Assembly (NCBI RefSeq): GCF_042219825.1 | Contig: NZ_JBHJHQ010000002.1 | Location: forward strand, 62,001-126,000 | DNA: 64,000 nt | From: JBHJHP01 sp042219825 | Lineage (GTDB): Bacteria > Bacteroidota > Bacteroidia > Bacteroidales > UBA5342 | Reading direction: 5' to 3' | Shown: piece after piece, positions 46,001 to 55,058 of the stretch | Layout of the letters: the number at the start of each line of letters is the position of its first letter | Position numbering within the stretch: the stretch's first letter is position 1 | Program-made: the position numbers and the translations under genes | The notes under the pieces: model-generated | Told to the model about the DNA's origin: nothing | Databases searched by the model: none | What the model saw: the letters and a program-made list of their open reading frames with translations, nothing else

Positions 46001-47700
46001 TAAAACTGTTAAATACCTACGAAGGCCCAACAGTACTCAACGGAGGAATGACCGAAGTTGCACAACTTGCGGGTTCCGGTAAAGAAAGTCCGCTGGGAGC
46101 TGCTTCCGCAGATCCATCAAATCTCGTGATTAATGGTTCTATATTGAGAATTAACGGTCTGAATTCAACAACAGACAGAGGGATGACCTTTGGCCCAAAA
46201 AATGGGACGTTATTTATTAATGCGCTTGCACATCTTGAAATGACAGGTCCAATAACAGGTGAAGGTGCAGTAATTAAAGATGGTGACGGAACATTGTCGC
46301 TTTATAATGCCTGTTCACATGCAGGAGGTACTGTTATCAATAATGGCATACTTGAGCTGGCTTCAGAAACGGCTACAATTGAGGGGCTTGGGTCAGGTCA
46401 GGTCACATTGAAAAATGCAACCCTACAGATGTTCAATAATACAGGATCAGATACAAAAATGTACTGGGATCTTGAAGTTCCTGCCGGATTTAATGCTACC
46501 CTAAATCTTGATGGCCGATGTGGCTGGTATGGAGATTTAACAGGTAGAGGTACTCTAAATATTTATACACCTTACATTCGATCCGATTTGTTTGGTGACT
46601 GGTCAGAATTTTCCGGTCTGGTAAATGTTAATACAGATAATGATGGTGGCTGGCTTATTATGGGCAATGCATTAGGATATAAGCAAACAAGCATCCATTT
46701 GGAGGACAAAGTTACAGCATTATATGCAAATTCCGAAGATGCCGTTATTGAGATTGGTGAATTAACCGGTACCTCAGCAGCGGTTCTGGGATCCGGTGGT
46801 CAGGGCAGCAATACCATTACATGGAAAATTGGTGGAAAGAACACCAGTTTTACCTTTGATGGAAGGATTAATAATGATCAGTATAAGAACTTAGGCTCTC
46901 AGGCAGCTGTCATAAAAACCGGATCAGGCAGAATGACTCTTACAAACAGCAATACCTATACCGGAGGAACGGTGATTGAAAAAGGTTCTGTTCTGGCAGA
47001 AAACAGTAGCGGAAGTGCAACCGGATCAGGAAAGGTTGAGATAAAATCTGGTGGTTTGTTAGGCGGAACAGGATATGTTTCTGGTGATGTGAATGTAGAT
47101 GTAAACGCTTATATTTCGCCGGGTAATACAACAGGTATCGGAAGTCTGGTTGTTGGAGGTAATCTGACAGTTGAATCAGGAGGCTATATTTTGGCTAAAG
47201 TTGACGCAACAAATAATACTTCTGATATTGTAGCGGTTGCCGGAACAGTAAATTTAAACGGTGCAAAAATATATCTGAATAAAATAAGCGGATCGTATTC
47301 GGCCGGGAACAATTTTAAATTACTGCAATGTACAAAAATTACCGGCACAATTTCAGGAGTAGTGCCGGCTTCACCTGGCGATGGATTGTACTGGGACCTT
47401 TCATCTATCAATCTTGGTATTGTTAAAGTAACCAATACCCTGGCAGTTCAGAATGCTACCAACATGCCTGCATTGGTATTTCCGAATCCCTCAAAAGGTA
47501 TGGTTTCTGTAGACTTAAGCGGTTATAGTAAAACAGGATATTTAACGGTTGAAACGCTGACCGGTCAGGTTGTATACTCTGCTTTGGTGAATGGAGGTGA
47601 ATCGCGTTCCGTTGATTTAAGAAACGTAGATAAAGGTATATATATGTTAAAAATACAGTTTGGTGATCAAAAGTTAGTTAACAGCTTAGTAATCAACTGA
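43084..47700 (+). CDS. Rhamnogalacturonan lyase (PL11-like) A with long beta-repeat region and T9SS tail
   Basis: 1538 residues. Signal peptide (ALIFLFLTAITLPAQ). The PL11 catalytic module spans ~25-625: the N-terminal domain (MEVLDRGVVAVK, GVYLSWR), then propeller blades with calcium-type loops (GDLDGDGEYE, DFDEDGKAE, DVDDDGCDE), and the family-typical GDWREEIIART and NQPPHPGIYLGSE near the end. Such enzymes cut rhamnogalacturonan I by beta-elimination. Residues ~630-1460 are passenger-like beta-strand repeats (GTGTLKISNAKNDYSGET, GSGRMTLTNSNTYTGGT). The end is a T9SS sorting domain (FPNPSKGMVSVD). In the first blade it departs from its neighbour (see findings). It forms a pair with the next gene, 44 bp away. 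Confidence 0.9.
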   Translation: MKTKLIFKYSALIFLFLTAITLPAQRKMEVLDRGVVAVKKGNGVYLSWRISANELRNVGFNIYRDGTKINSEPIYDSSNFSDADGTTDAHYAVAAVKDNIEQMKSQEVAVWGSQYLQIPVSSIGGRWDTYTINDASVGDLDGDGEYEIVVKRLPKNTAPEATDYNLLEAYKLDGTMLWRINLGPNIANAVETNFLVYDFDEDGKAEVVTRTSDGMIDGTGVNIGDRDNDGTVNYRYSLKLNSTYYRIAGPDYISVFDGETGKELAWGNYIERDPLVQWGTPGMNDGQLAHRATKCMWTVAYLDGKHPSMVNSRGIYHRIKLEAWDWDGTNLSKRWAWDSNPGGAITAYTGQGNHQLSCADVDDDGCDEIIYGSMTVDNDGTGLYSVRTGHGDALHVGDMDPDRPGLEIWDCLENSSDWGATFRDARTGEILIRYHSNRDCGRCAAGDINPDSRGYEIWAATECPMYDVAGHVVGTNNVPQNFMIWWDGDLSREFLTDANFSSDLGYGVPDISKYDPEIKDNYSIFRANGSATNNWTKGTPCLQADVIGDWREEIIARTTDDKAMRLYTTTLPTNQRIPTLMHEPQYRIAISWQNNAYNQPPHPGIYLGSETQDIPPYPFSNGEMAWKTGSDWDMVTANWQDENETSQVYADGVDVLFDYNGDNSVPVNLSTILKPHSVRVQSQNDYEFNGTGKLSGSMELLKAGTGTLKISNAKNDYSGETMVYYGTMILNSDLDSSHVTVCKFGSLFASGNLGNGLWVKTDGKFSPGTGKANTAAIDLNKTLSLENGSGLYFDLSDDPSGNTKINDQINVTGDMVVNGISNLYFSRLDGKLNPGLYKLINFSGTFIGTADSFTINGIPDVACLIKIDNGSLILEVLDVRPPTELIWKGAVSDVWDFAGDKNWLNDDQQDWFLGNDTVIFNETGENQNSINITEDVPVSGIVVDGTSSYTFSGPGKISGSGGLVKNGSGKLFIKLLNTYEGPTVLNGGMTEVAQLAGSGKESPLGAASADPSNLVINGSILRINGLNSTTDRGMTFGPKNGTLFINALAHLEMTGPITGEGAVIKDGDGTLSLYNACSHAGGTVINNGILELASETATIEGLGSGQVTLKNATLQMFNNTGSDTKMYWDLEVPAGFNATLNLDGRCGWYGDLTGRGTLNIYTPYIRSDLFGDWSEFSGLVNVNTDNDGGWLIMGNALGYKQTSIHLEDKVTALYANSEDAVIEIGELTGTSAAVLGSGGQGSNTITWKIGGKNTSFTFDGRINNDQYKNLGSQAAVIKTGSGRMTLTNSNTYTGGTVIEKGSVLAENSSGSATGSGKVEIKSGGLLGGTGYVSGDVNVDVNAYISPGNTTGIGSLVVGGNLTVESGGYILAKVDATNNTSDIVAVAGTVNLNGAKIYLNKISGSYSAGNNFKLLQCTKITGTISGVVPASPGDGLYWDLSSINLGIVKVTNTLAVQNATNMPALVFPNPSKGMVSVDLSGYSKTGYLTVETLTGQVVYSALVNGGESRSVDLRNVDKGIYMLKIQFGDQKLVNSLVIN

Positions 47701-47744
47701 ACAAAGTATTAGATTTGGAGTTTAGAACGTACAAGGATAAAAGG

Positions 47745-50700
47745 ATGAATGGAAGAATTTTACTCAGGTTTTGGATTTGGGTTTTGATTGTTTTTGCAAC
47801 AGGTACACAGTTGCAGGCTCAACGTCAGATTGAGTCACTGGACAGAGGGATTGTAGCAGTAAGAAAATCAGCCAGCCAGGTATTTATAAGTTGGCGTTGG
47901 CTTGGTAATGAATCTGATAGTATTTTGTTTAATATTTACAGAGGTACTACAAAACTGAATGATAGTCCTGTAGCTTTAACCAATTATACAGATAATACAG
48001 CTTCAAATGATACATATCAGGTAGCGGCGGTTCTCAATGGTGTTGAACAGGAAAAGTCTGATCCTGTAGATGTTTGGAGTACGAATTATAAGGATATTCC
48101 CTTGCAACGTCCGGCAGGCGGAACAACACCGGATAATGTGACTTATACGTATTCTCCAAATGATGCATCTGCCGGTGATCTTGACGGTGATGGTCAGTAT
48201 GATTTAGTACTTAAATGGGATCCTTCAAATTCCAAAGATAATTCCAACTCTGGTTATACCGGTAATGTGTATATTGACGGTTATAAACTGGATGGAACAT
48301 TTCTGTGGCGGGTTGATCTTGGCAGAAATATTAGAGCTGGAGCACATTATACGCAGTTTATGGTTTATGACTTCGATGGAGACGGAAAAGCTGAATTTGC
48401 ATGTAAAACCGCGCCCGGCACTAAAGACGGTACAGGAGCTTACCTTAGTAAAGGTCCGGCTGCCAGTGATAATGACGCAGCAGATTACCGGAATTCAAGT
48501 GGTTATATCCTGTCAGGTGAAGAATATTTGACCATTTTCAACGGTGAAACAGGAGCCGAGATGGCTACGGTCAATTATACACCGCCAAGAGGAAGTGTGA
48601 GCAGCTGGGGAGACAGTTACGGAAACCGGGTAGACAGGTTCCTTGCATGTGTAGCTTATCTTGATGGTGTTCATCCCAGTTTAGTAATGTGCCGTGGCTA
48701 TTATACAAGAACTGTACTTGCAGCTTGGGATTGGGATGGTACCAACCTGAAACAGCGCTGGGTCTTTGATACCAATAACAGTGGTTATTCCACATGGCAA
48801 CATCAGGGAAATCACCAGGTGAGTGTGGCAGATGTGGACTTTGATGGCAAGGATGAAATTATTTATGGATCAATGACTGTCGACGATGATGGTTCAGGTT
48901 TGTATAATACAGGTCTCGGTCATGGTGATGCGTTACATGTATCTGATTTTGATCCAGAAAGACCAGGTCTGGAAGTTTTTGCCGTACATGAAAACTCAGT
49001 TGACGGTATGACATTCCGTGCTGCAGAAGATGGCCGGATTTTGTTTCAGATTAAAGCAGGTTTTGATAATGGCCGGGGTGTGGCCGGTGATATTGATCCC
49101 AACTATTATGGTGCAGAGATGTGGAGCGGTGCCGGATCAGGAACATATAATATCAATAAGCAAATGGTTGGTGATAAACCATCCATGAACTTCCTTATTT
49201 GGTGGGATGGGGATTTATCCCGTGAACTACTGGATAAAGACTGGAATTCAAATCAGGGGTTGGGAATCGGAAATATTACAAAATATAATGAACATTCCTC
49301 CGATACCAGGCTATTGACAGCTAATGGAACCTATTCTAATAACTATACTAAAGGGACGCCCTGTTTACAGGCAGATCTTTTTGGTGACTGGCGTGAAGAG
49401 GTTATATGGAGAACAACCGACAATAAGAAATTAAGGATTTATACGACACCTTATCCCACAGATGTTAAAATAAGAACACTGATGCACGATCCGCAATACC
49501 GCCTGGCTATTGCATGGCAAAATGTAGGATACAATCAACCACCTCATCCGGGCTTTTATCTGGGTAATGGCATGAAACAACCGCCTGTAGCTCCAATTGT
49601 ACAAGCTGATCTTACTTGGGATGGAAATGATGGCTCAGACTGGAACATTGCTTCTTCTGCAAACTGGCAGAATAAGGATGGCGATGTTTCTGTTTTTAAT
49701 AACGGAGATGAAGTGCTGTTTTCATTAACCGGTAATAACAGCAACGCTATAAATATATCAGGAACAGTTACTCCCGGGAAGGTTTCTGTTGTAAGTCCTG
49801 GTGATTATACCTTCTCTGGTACAGGTGATTTGTCCGGTGCTATGGAATTAATTAAAAGTGGTACAGGAAGTCTGATTGTAGCAAATAGTAATGCCTACAC
49901 CGGCAAAACTGAGATTTCACAGGGAGAATTTCAACTGGATGGAGAACTTTCTGCAAGTAAAGTTATTGCAGAGAGTAATGGTGTAATAAGTGGAACCGGA
50001 ACATTCGGCAATGGTCTTGAGTTATCCGAGGGGGCTTTGTTTTATGCCGGGCATAAGGGCGAAGCAGGAACAACTGCAGTAATTGGGGGAATGCAGGCGT
50101 TAGATGATGTGACCTTAAGTTTTGATTTGTCCAATGATCCAGACGGTACAACCGGAAGCAATGACTCCCTGAAAATTGATGGAGATTTTGTATTGCAGGG
50201 AAAAACCACAGTTGCTGTAAATAAAACGGACGGTGAATTATTGGAAGGAACGTATTTTTTGATTTCGTATACAGGCAGTTTTACAGGCAATTTAAATAAT
50301 GTAGAGGTAACAGGTATTCGCGAGTTACTGTATGAGCTTCAGATTGATAACAATAAACTGGTTTTGGTAATCACAAAACCAAGAGATCCGGTATCCCTGA
50401 TTTGGGATGGTGAAAGCAGCAATGCATGGGATTTACTGAAGACATCAAACTGGCTGAATGCAGGCACCAGTGATATTTTTGTAGTAAATGATGACGTATT
50501 GTTTGATGATTCTGGAAATGCAAACGTGAATGTTTCCGATGATGTGCCGATTGGAAACATGGAAGTTAATGCATCTCAAACCTATGTGTTTTCCGGTGGT
50601 GGAACAATCAGCGGGCCAGGTGGAATTACTAAAAATGGCAGTGGTTATTTGAAAATTGCGACTAAAAATACATTTACAGGTCCGCTTGTAATTAATTCCG

Positions 50701-52355
50701 GTTATTTGGATGTAACATCTGTATCCAATGCCGGTGATCCCGGAGGTTTGGGGGCAGCATCATCTGATCCGGCAAACTGGATTATTGATGGTGGAATATT
50801 AAGATATTCCGGTGCGGATGCATCAACAAATCGTGGACTTACCTTAGGATCAAACGGAGCCATAATAGAAACATCTGCTTTATCACTAACTTTAGATGGG
50901 ACGGTGACAGGGTTAGGCTCTCTTACTAAAAGAGGGAGTGCGACATTAAAAATATCTGGGGCTAATTCATACCAGGGAGGTACTATCATTCAGGAAGGAA
51001 CTCTGAGTCTTATTACTGATAATGCTAATACCAGTGGACTGGGGGCAGGAAAAATTACACTTAAGTCTGCAACACTAAGCATGTACGATAATAATAGTTC
51101 ATACAACGATTTTACTAACGATATTGAAGTTCCTTCAACATTCAATGCCACCTGGATGCTTGATGGCCGCTGTAATATATACAGTAAACTTACTGGTTCA
51201 GGAATACTAAACTTATATGTTCCGTATTTAAGATCACAAATTGATGGAGACTGGTCTGAATTTGAAGGCAAGATAAGTGTAACATCAGACAATGATGGAG
51301 GTATGTTAATTCTGAATAATGGCAACGGATACGGTAAGGCATCCATAGATCTTGGAGATAAAGTTTCTGTGATACGTGCTAATTCTGAGGACATCACACT
51401 TGACATAGGAGAGCTGACTGGTATGTCAACTTCCAGACTTGGAGCGGGAGGAGAAGGATCCAATACCATAACATGGCGAATCGGTGCAAATAATACTAGT
51501 TTTACTTTTGATGGTGTAATTTGTAACGATCAGTATAAAAACAGTGGGGCAAAAGCTGCTTTGATCAAAGCAGGTTCAGGAAGAATGACAATTACAAACA
51601 GCAATACCTACTCTGGAGGTACTGTAGTTGAAAGAGGAAGTTTAACAGTTAACAATACTTCAGGTAGTGGAACAGGAACCGGAGAGGTCAAGGTCAACAA
51701 CAGGGGCATGCTAAGCGGAAAAGGAATAATCAGTGGTGATGTAAGCATTGAAACAGGCGGATATTTGATGGCTGGCGTAGGTACAACGGGAACTGCTATT
51801 CAGGTAAATAATGACGTAACCTTTTTCCCTGGATCAACTTTCTTTGTAACGGTCAATAGTGATAATGGAACTTGTGACAAGCTAAACACTACTGGTACCG
51901 TTAACCTTAATGGTACGCTTTATATAAATAACCTTGGTTCTGCATTTAAAAAAGGTGATAGCTTCATAGTAATGCAATCAGTATCAAAAACAGGGGAGTT
52001 TTCAGGCGTTTATCCTGCTTCTCCGGGAGAAGGATTGTACTGGGACATAAGCGGAATGAAAACTGGCGGAACTTTACGTGTCACAGATATACCAACTTCA
52101 ATCAACAATATTTCTGAGCCGACTACAAATTTCTATCCAAATCCAGTAAAAGGAACATTATATGTGGACTTTAACCGGCCCTGGAAAAATGCAGATATTT
52201 CGATTGTTGATTTATCCGGCAGGGTTGTTTATAATTCCGTAGCCGTAAATGATAAAACTCTTGCAATAAGTTTTGACAGATTCCCTCAGGGAATTTATTT
52301 GGTGAAAATTATTTCTGATGGTAATACAGAGATACATAGAATTGTGAAAGAATAA
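47745..52355 (+). CDS. Rhamnogalacturonan lyase (PL11-like) B with long beta-repeat region and T9SS tail
   Basis: 1536 residues from ATG 47745, set by the signal peptide (WIWVLIVFATGTQLQAQ); a TTG at 47715 is the only earlier start. The PL11 module (~30-640) keeps the usual first-blade text: GDLDGDGQYDLVLKWDPSNS, KDNSNSGYTGNVYIDGYK and GRNIRAGAHYTQFMVYD, which is how I remember Bacillus YesW-type lyases. The repeats (~650-1465) and T9SS tail (FYPNPVKGTLYVDF) match copy A in order, so the genes are tandem duplicates that have diverged. Secreted by T9SS, the enzyme is expected to start pectin backbone cutting at or outside the surface. Confidence 0.92.
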   Translation: MNGRILLRFWIWVLIVFATGTQLQAQRQIESLDRGIVAVRKSASQVFISWRWLGNESDSILFNIYRGTTKLNDSPVALTNYTDNTASNDTYQVAAVLNGVEQEKSDPVDVWSTNYKDIPLQRPAGGTTPDNVTYTYSPNDASAGDLDGDGQYDLVLKWDPSNSKDNSNSGYTGNVYIDGYKLDGTFLWRVDLGRNIRAGAHYTQFMVYDFDGDGKAEFACKTAPGTKDGTGAYLSKGPAASDNDAADYRNSSGYILSGEEYLTIFNGETGAEMATVNYTPPRGSVSSWGDSYGNRVDRFLACVAYLDGVHPSLVMCRGYYTRTVLAAWDWDGTNLKQRWVFDTNNSGYSTWQHQGNHQVSVADVDFDGKDEIIYGSMTVDDDGSGLYNTGLGHGDALHVSDFDPERPGLEVFAVHENSVDGMTFRAAEDGRILFQIKAGFDNGRGVAGDIDPNYYGAEMWSGAGSGTYNINKQMVGDKPSMNFLIWWDGDLSRELLDKDWNSNQGLGIGNITKYNEHSSDTRLLTANGTYSNNYTKGTPCLQADLFGDWREEVIWRTTDNKKLRIYTTPYPTDVKIRTLMHDPQYRLAIAWQNVGYNQPPHPGFYLGNGMKQPPVAPIVQADLTWDGNDGSDWNIASSANWQNKDGDVSVFNNGDEVLFSLTGNNSNAINISGTVTPGKVSVVSPGDYTFSGTGDLSGAMELIKSGTGSLIVANSNAYTGKTEISQGEFQLDGELSASKVIAESNGVISGTGTFGNGLELSEGALFYAGHKGEAGTTAVIGGMQALDDVTLSFDLSNDPDGTTGSNDSLKIDGDFVLQGKTTVAVNKTDGELLEGTYFLISYTGSFTGNLNNVEVTGIRELLYELQIDNNKLVLVITKPRDPVSLIWDGESSNAWDLLKTSNWLNAGTSDIFVVNDDVLFDDSGNANVNVSDDVPIGNMEVNASQTYVFSGGGTISGPGGITKNGSGYLKIATKNTFTGPLVINSGYLDVTSVSNAGDPGGLGAASSDPANWIIDGGILRYSGADASTNRGLTLGSNGAIIETSALSLTLDGTVTGLGSLTKRGSATLKISGANSYQGGTIIQEGTLSLITDNANTSGLGAGKITLKSATLSMYDNNSSYNDFTNDIEVPSTFNATWMLDGRCNIYSKLTGSGILNLYVPYLRSQIDGDWSEFEGKISVTSDNDGGMLILNNGNGYGKASIDLGDKVSVIRANSEDITLDIGELTGMSTSRLGAGGEGSNTITWRIGANNTSFTFDGVICNDQYKNSGAKAALIKAGSGRMTITNSNTYSGGTVVERGSLTVNNTSGSGTGTGEVKVNNRGMLSGKGIISGDVSIETGGYLMAGVGTTGTAIQVNNDVTFFPGSTFFVTVNSDNGTCDKLNTTGTVNLNGTLYINNLGSAFKKGDSFIVMQSVSKTGEFSGVYPASPGEGLYWDISGMKTGGTLRVTDIPTSINNISEPTTNFYPNPVKGTLYVDFNRPWKNADISIVDLSGRVVYNSVAVNDKTLAISFDRFPQGIYLVKIISDGNTEIHRIVKE

Positions 52356-52438
52356 TAGGGAGGATTATTAATTGTGCATATTAAAATTTAACGATTGAAT
52401 ATGAATTGAGCTTAGGATATATTAATATTTAATTTCGG

Positions 52439-52475
52439 GCACCTGTGGGAATTCTCACAGGTGCTTTTCTTTTTG
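52439..52475 (+). terminator. Terminator after the lyase pair
   Basis: GCACCTGTG, an eight-base loop containing GAATTC, then CACAGGTGC and TTTTCTTTTTG. It lies ~85 bp after the stop of lyase B. Confidence 0.9.
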
Positions 52476-52799
52476 TAATTGGCATTATATAATTTTAAAT
52501 ATGTATATATTTTACTATATTTGGTCTGATTGGGAAAAAGGGGCTGTAAGTTATTGTGAGTTTATCGTTTGAAATTTGAAAGAATTCGTTTCACGTAATT
52601 CAGTTTTTGAAGGGCGGGAATAATATAACTCCGAATGGAAATTCAAAATAGCAAATGCTATGGCAGCAAGGTTCCTGAATTACTTCGAATCGCTTATAAA
52701 AAGCGTTGTTTGGCGTTTTTGGAGTTTTAATAAGATTTAGTAAAAACGGGTTGAACCTTTTTTATATACCCGTTGTTTGATTGATGTAGTAAAATCTCA
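52476..52799. other. Intergenic region before the peroxiredoxin gene
   Basis: About 320 bp without a recognised gene. It holds a 31-codon ATG-to-TAA frame at 52635-52730 of no recognised family, a short stem CGCTT-ATAAA-AAGCG at 52691-52705, and a wide stem AACGGG (52745-52750) with CCCGTT (52769-52774). None is strong. No tRNA-like cloverleaf is seen. Confidence 0.4.
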
Positions 52800-53363
52800 A
52801 TGATGTTTTCCAGAGCTGTTTATATCGTAGTGTTAACGTTCATCAGCCTGGCATTAAATGCCCAGGTTGAAGTAGGAGATACTATATCCGGTTTTTCTCT
52901 CAAAGAGGACAATGGAAAGACCTGGGATTTATCTAAAGATTTTACAGCCAAATATCTGATCGTTTACTTTTATCCCGCTGCCATGACAGGAGGATGTACA
53001 ACACAGGCCTGCTCGTACAGGGATGTTTCAGATGATCTGAAAAAGGATAGTGCGCAAGTCGTTGGTATCAGTGGAGATGCAGTGAAAAACCTGAAAATCT
53101 TTAAAACGGCATACGACCTGAATTTTCCGCTACTGTCAGATCCGGAAGGAAAGGTTGCTGCTATGTTTGGTGTGCCAACAGGAGACGGAGGAAGCATAAC
53201 AAGGAAGATTGATGGGAATGAGGTTGAGCTAACCCGAAAGGTAACGGCCGGTCGCTGGACATTTGTACTCGATAAAGATAATATTATTATACATAAAGAA
53301 ATGAATGTTAATCCCGGAGAAGACAGTAATAATATGTTACACATGATAAAACAATATCATTAA
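52800..53363 (+). CDS. Exported thiol peroxidase (Bcp/PrxQ-type peroxiredoxin)
   Basis: 187 residues. Signal peptide (IVVLTFISLALNAQ), so unlike most Bcp enzymes it is likely periplasmic. The thioredoxin-fold core has IVYFYPAAMTGGCTTQACSYRD with peroxidatic Cys in GGCTTQAC and the resolving-type Cys five residues later. VVGISGD and FPLLSDPEGKVAAMFGV are also typical. It reduces hydroperoxides with thioredoxin-like partners. The product is a little longer than cytosolic Bcp (~150). It lies 27 bp before the citrate synthase gene; the pairing is probably coincidental co-transcription. Confidence 0.9.
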   Translation: MMFSRAVYIVVLTFISLALNAQVEVGDTISGFSLKEDNGKTWDLSKDFTAKYLIVYFYPAAMTGGCTTQACSYRDVSDDLKKDSAQVVGISGDAVKNLKIFKTAYDLNFPLLSDPEGKVAAMFGVPTGDGGSITRKIDGNEVELTRKVTAGRWTFVLDKDNIIIHKEMNVNPGEDSNNMLHMIKQYH

Positions 53364-53390
53364 TACTAATACTCCACAAAATAGAAGCAA

Positions 53391-54701
53391 ATGAAAGAAA
53401 TCAAAGCAAAACTGCATCAAAAGGGACTTGAAAAAGCTGAAATTCTAAAAAAGATTCTCAAAGATCACGGTGATGTTGAGTTACAAAAGGTAACGATCGC
53501 ACATGCATTAACAGGAATGAAAGGCATTGTAAGTCTTTTAACTGACACTTCAAAGCTGGATCCTGAAAGTGGTATCCGTTTCAGAGGTTACAGTATTCCT
53601 GAATTAAAGGAAGTACTTCCAAAAATCAAGCCTGACGGCGAACCATTACCTGAAGGATTGTTTTACCTGATGTTAATGGATGAGCTACCTACCAAAGAGG
53701 ATGTTAAAAAAATAAGTCAGGATTGGTCACGTCGTGCAAAGGACATTCCACATTACGTATTTGATGTCATCAATGCATTGCCTAAAGATGCTCATCCAAT
53801 GATACAGTTAAATACGGCGATTCTTGCCATGTCAAAGCAGTCACATTTTAGGAAAGCTTATGATGATGGTATGGATAAGAAAGATTTTTGGGATCCGATG
53901 TTCGAAGGAGTTATGGATTTGATAGCCAGACTTCCAGTTATAGCTGCTTATATTTATCGCCGTGTATTTCATCAGGAAAAGTATATAGATATTGATCCCA
54001 GTTTGGACTGGGCAGGAAACCTTGCTCACATGATGGGATATGAAAGTGAAGAAGTAAAGCGACTGATGCGACTCTATATGGTAATTCATGCGGATCATGA
54101 GGGTGGAAATGTTTCGGCACACACCACACATCTGGTTGGTTCAGCGTTATCAAACCCGTATTATTCATTTGCTGCAGGTATGAATGGACTAGCAGGGCCT
54201 CTGCACGGAATGGCTAATCAGGATGTTATGCATTGGATTAATAAACTATTGTCATGGGCTGATACATGTTGTCCAACTAAAGATCAAATTCGTGAATTTG
54301 CACACATTACATTAGACTCTGGGAATGTAATTCCAGGATACGGACATGCAGTGTTACGTCAGACCGATCCAAGATTTACCGTTCAGCTTGAATTTGCTAA
54401 GAAATACAAGCCTGATGCACAGTATATTAAAGTAGTGAGCGATATTTATGATGTTGTTCCGGATGTGTTAAGAGAGACTGGTAAGGTTAAAAATCCATGG
54501 CCTAATGTTGATGCTATTTCAGGTTCATTACTCACCAGTTATGGTATAACAGAGCAGCAGATTTATACTGTTTTGTTCGGGGTGTCACGATCACTTGGTG
54601 TTTTGGCTTCGCTGGTTTGGGACCGTTTGTATGGTTTCGGTATCGAACGACCAAAATCTCAACCTCTGTCTTTTTTCATGGAGAAAGCTGGAATAAAATA
54701 G
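53391..54701 (+). CDS. gltA: Citrate synthase (eukaryote-like form)
   Basis: 436 residues. It condenses acetyl-CoA and oxaloacetate to citrate at the entry of the TCA cycle. Active-site text is present: HADHEGG near 233, the CoA/His motif GPLHGMAN near 270, PGYGHAVLRQTDPR near 313, and the catalytic Asp region VWDRLYGFGIERPKS near 410. This is the type related to mitochondrial enzymes and common in Bacteroidota, without the zinc-finger-like NADH site of E. coli GltA. No signal peptide. Confidence 0.95.
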   Translation: MKEIKAKLHQKGLEKAEILKKILKDHGDVELQKVTIAHALTGMKGIVSLLTDTSKLDPESGIRFRGYSIPELKEVLPKIKPDGEPLPEGLFYLMLMDELPTKEDVKKISQDWSRRAKDIPHYVFDVINALPKDAHPMIQLNTAILAMSKQSHFRKAYDDGMDKKDFWDPMFEGVMDLIARLPVIAAYIYRRVFHQEKYIDIDPSLDWAGNLAHMMGYESEEVKRLMRLYMVIHADHEGGNVSAHTTHLVGSALSNPYYSFAAGMNGLAGPLHGMANQDVMHWINKLLSWADTCCPTKDQIREFAHITLDSGNVIPGYGHAVLRQTDPRFTVQLEFAKKYKPDAQYIKVVSDIYDVVPDVLRETGKVKNPWPNVDAISGSLLTSYGITEQQIYTVLFGVSRSLGVLASLVWDRLYGFGIERPKSQPLSFFMEKAGIK

Positions 54702-54725
54702 GATACAATTTATAAAAAATAAGGT

Positions 54726-54757
54726 AAAAACCCGTTACTAGTTGTAGCGGGTTTTTT
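54726..54757 (+). terminator. Terminator after citrate synthase
   Basis: AAAAACCCGTTAC-TAGTT-GTAGCGGGTTTTTT: an eight-pair stem (one G-T) flanked by A and T tracts. Confidence 0.9.
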
Positions 54758-54889
54758 GCGTTGTGGACACAATAATAATATGCATTATAAGTGTATCAAA
54801 TACAACAAATTAATTTATATATATTTTTTTAAATATCTTTCTTTTAGTATATTATGATTCTTTTAGTAGTCTCTTATTGATGTAAAATA

Positions 54890-54908
54890 GTGTCATATTG
54901 TGTAAATA
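54890..54908 (+). promoter_or_regulatory. Candidate activator site, copy B
   Basis: GTGTCATATTGTGTAAATA, one mismatch to the 23870-23888 copy, with the same distance to the promoter. The two halves are imperfect 10-bp direct repeats. Confidence 0.65.
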
Positions 54909-54925
54909 TATAGTCATATTATGCA

Positions 54926-54956
54926 TTGGAACTGTTTTGTGAATGTTCTATTTTTG
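54926..54956 (+). promoter_or_regulatory. Promoter of the CE12/GH28 genes
   Basis: TTG at 54926-54928, 20-bp spacer, TATTTTTG at 54949-54956, matching the Bacteroidota -33/-7 pattern. Confidence 0.65.
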
Positions 54957-55058
54957 TTAGTTAAGAAAACACTCATTATCAATATCTTATTTTTTCTTTA
55001 ACAGCTGAATGTCTTATTTATTCAGAACAGCAAGCATTTTTGCAAAATATAACTACAA

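Larger units (their letters stand above)
54758..55058. other. Regulatory region of the CE12/GH28 genes
   Basis: About 300 bp, AT-rich, no gene. It contains the candidate activator site at 54890-54908, the promoter at 54926-54956 and about 95 bp of leader. Around the site the sequence shows a ~10-bp periodic set of related words (TGATGTAAAA, TAGTGTCATA, TTGTGTAAAT). Confidence 0.6.

Noticed and set aside
43084..52355. Lyase repeat regions as a nucleotide repeat array or CRISPR
   Set aside because: The similarity is at the protein level, long and imperfect, with no regular short repeat-spacer pattern.
52635..52730. 31-codon ORF before the peroxiredoxin gene
   Set aside because: Too short, no family, no supporting start signal.
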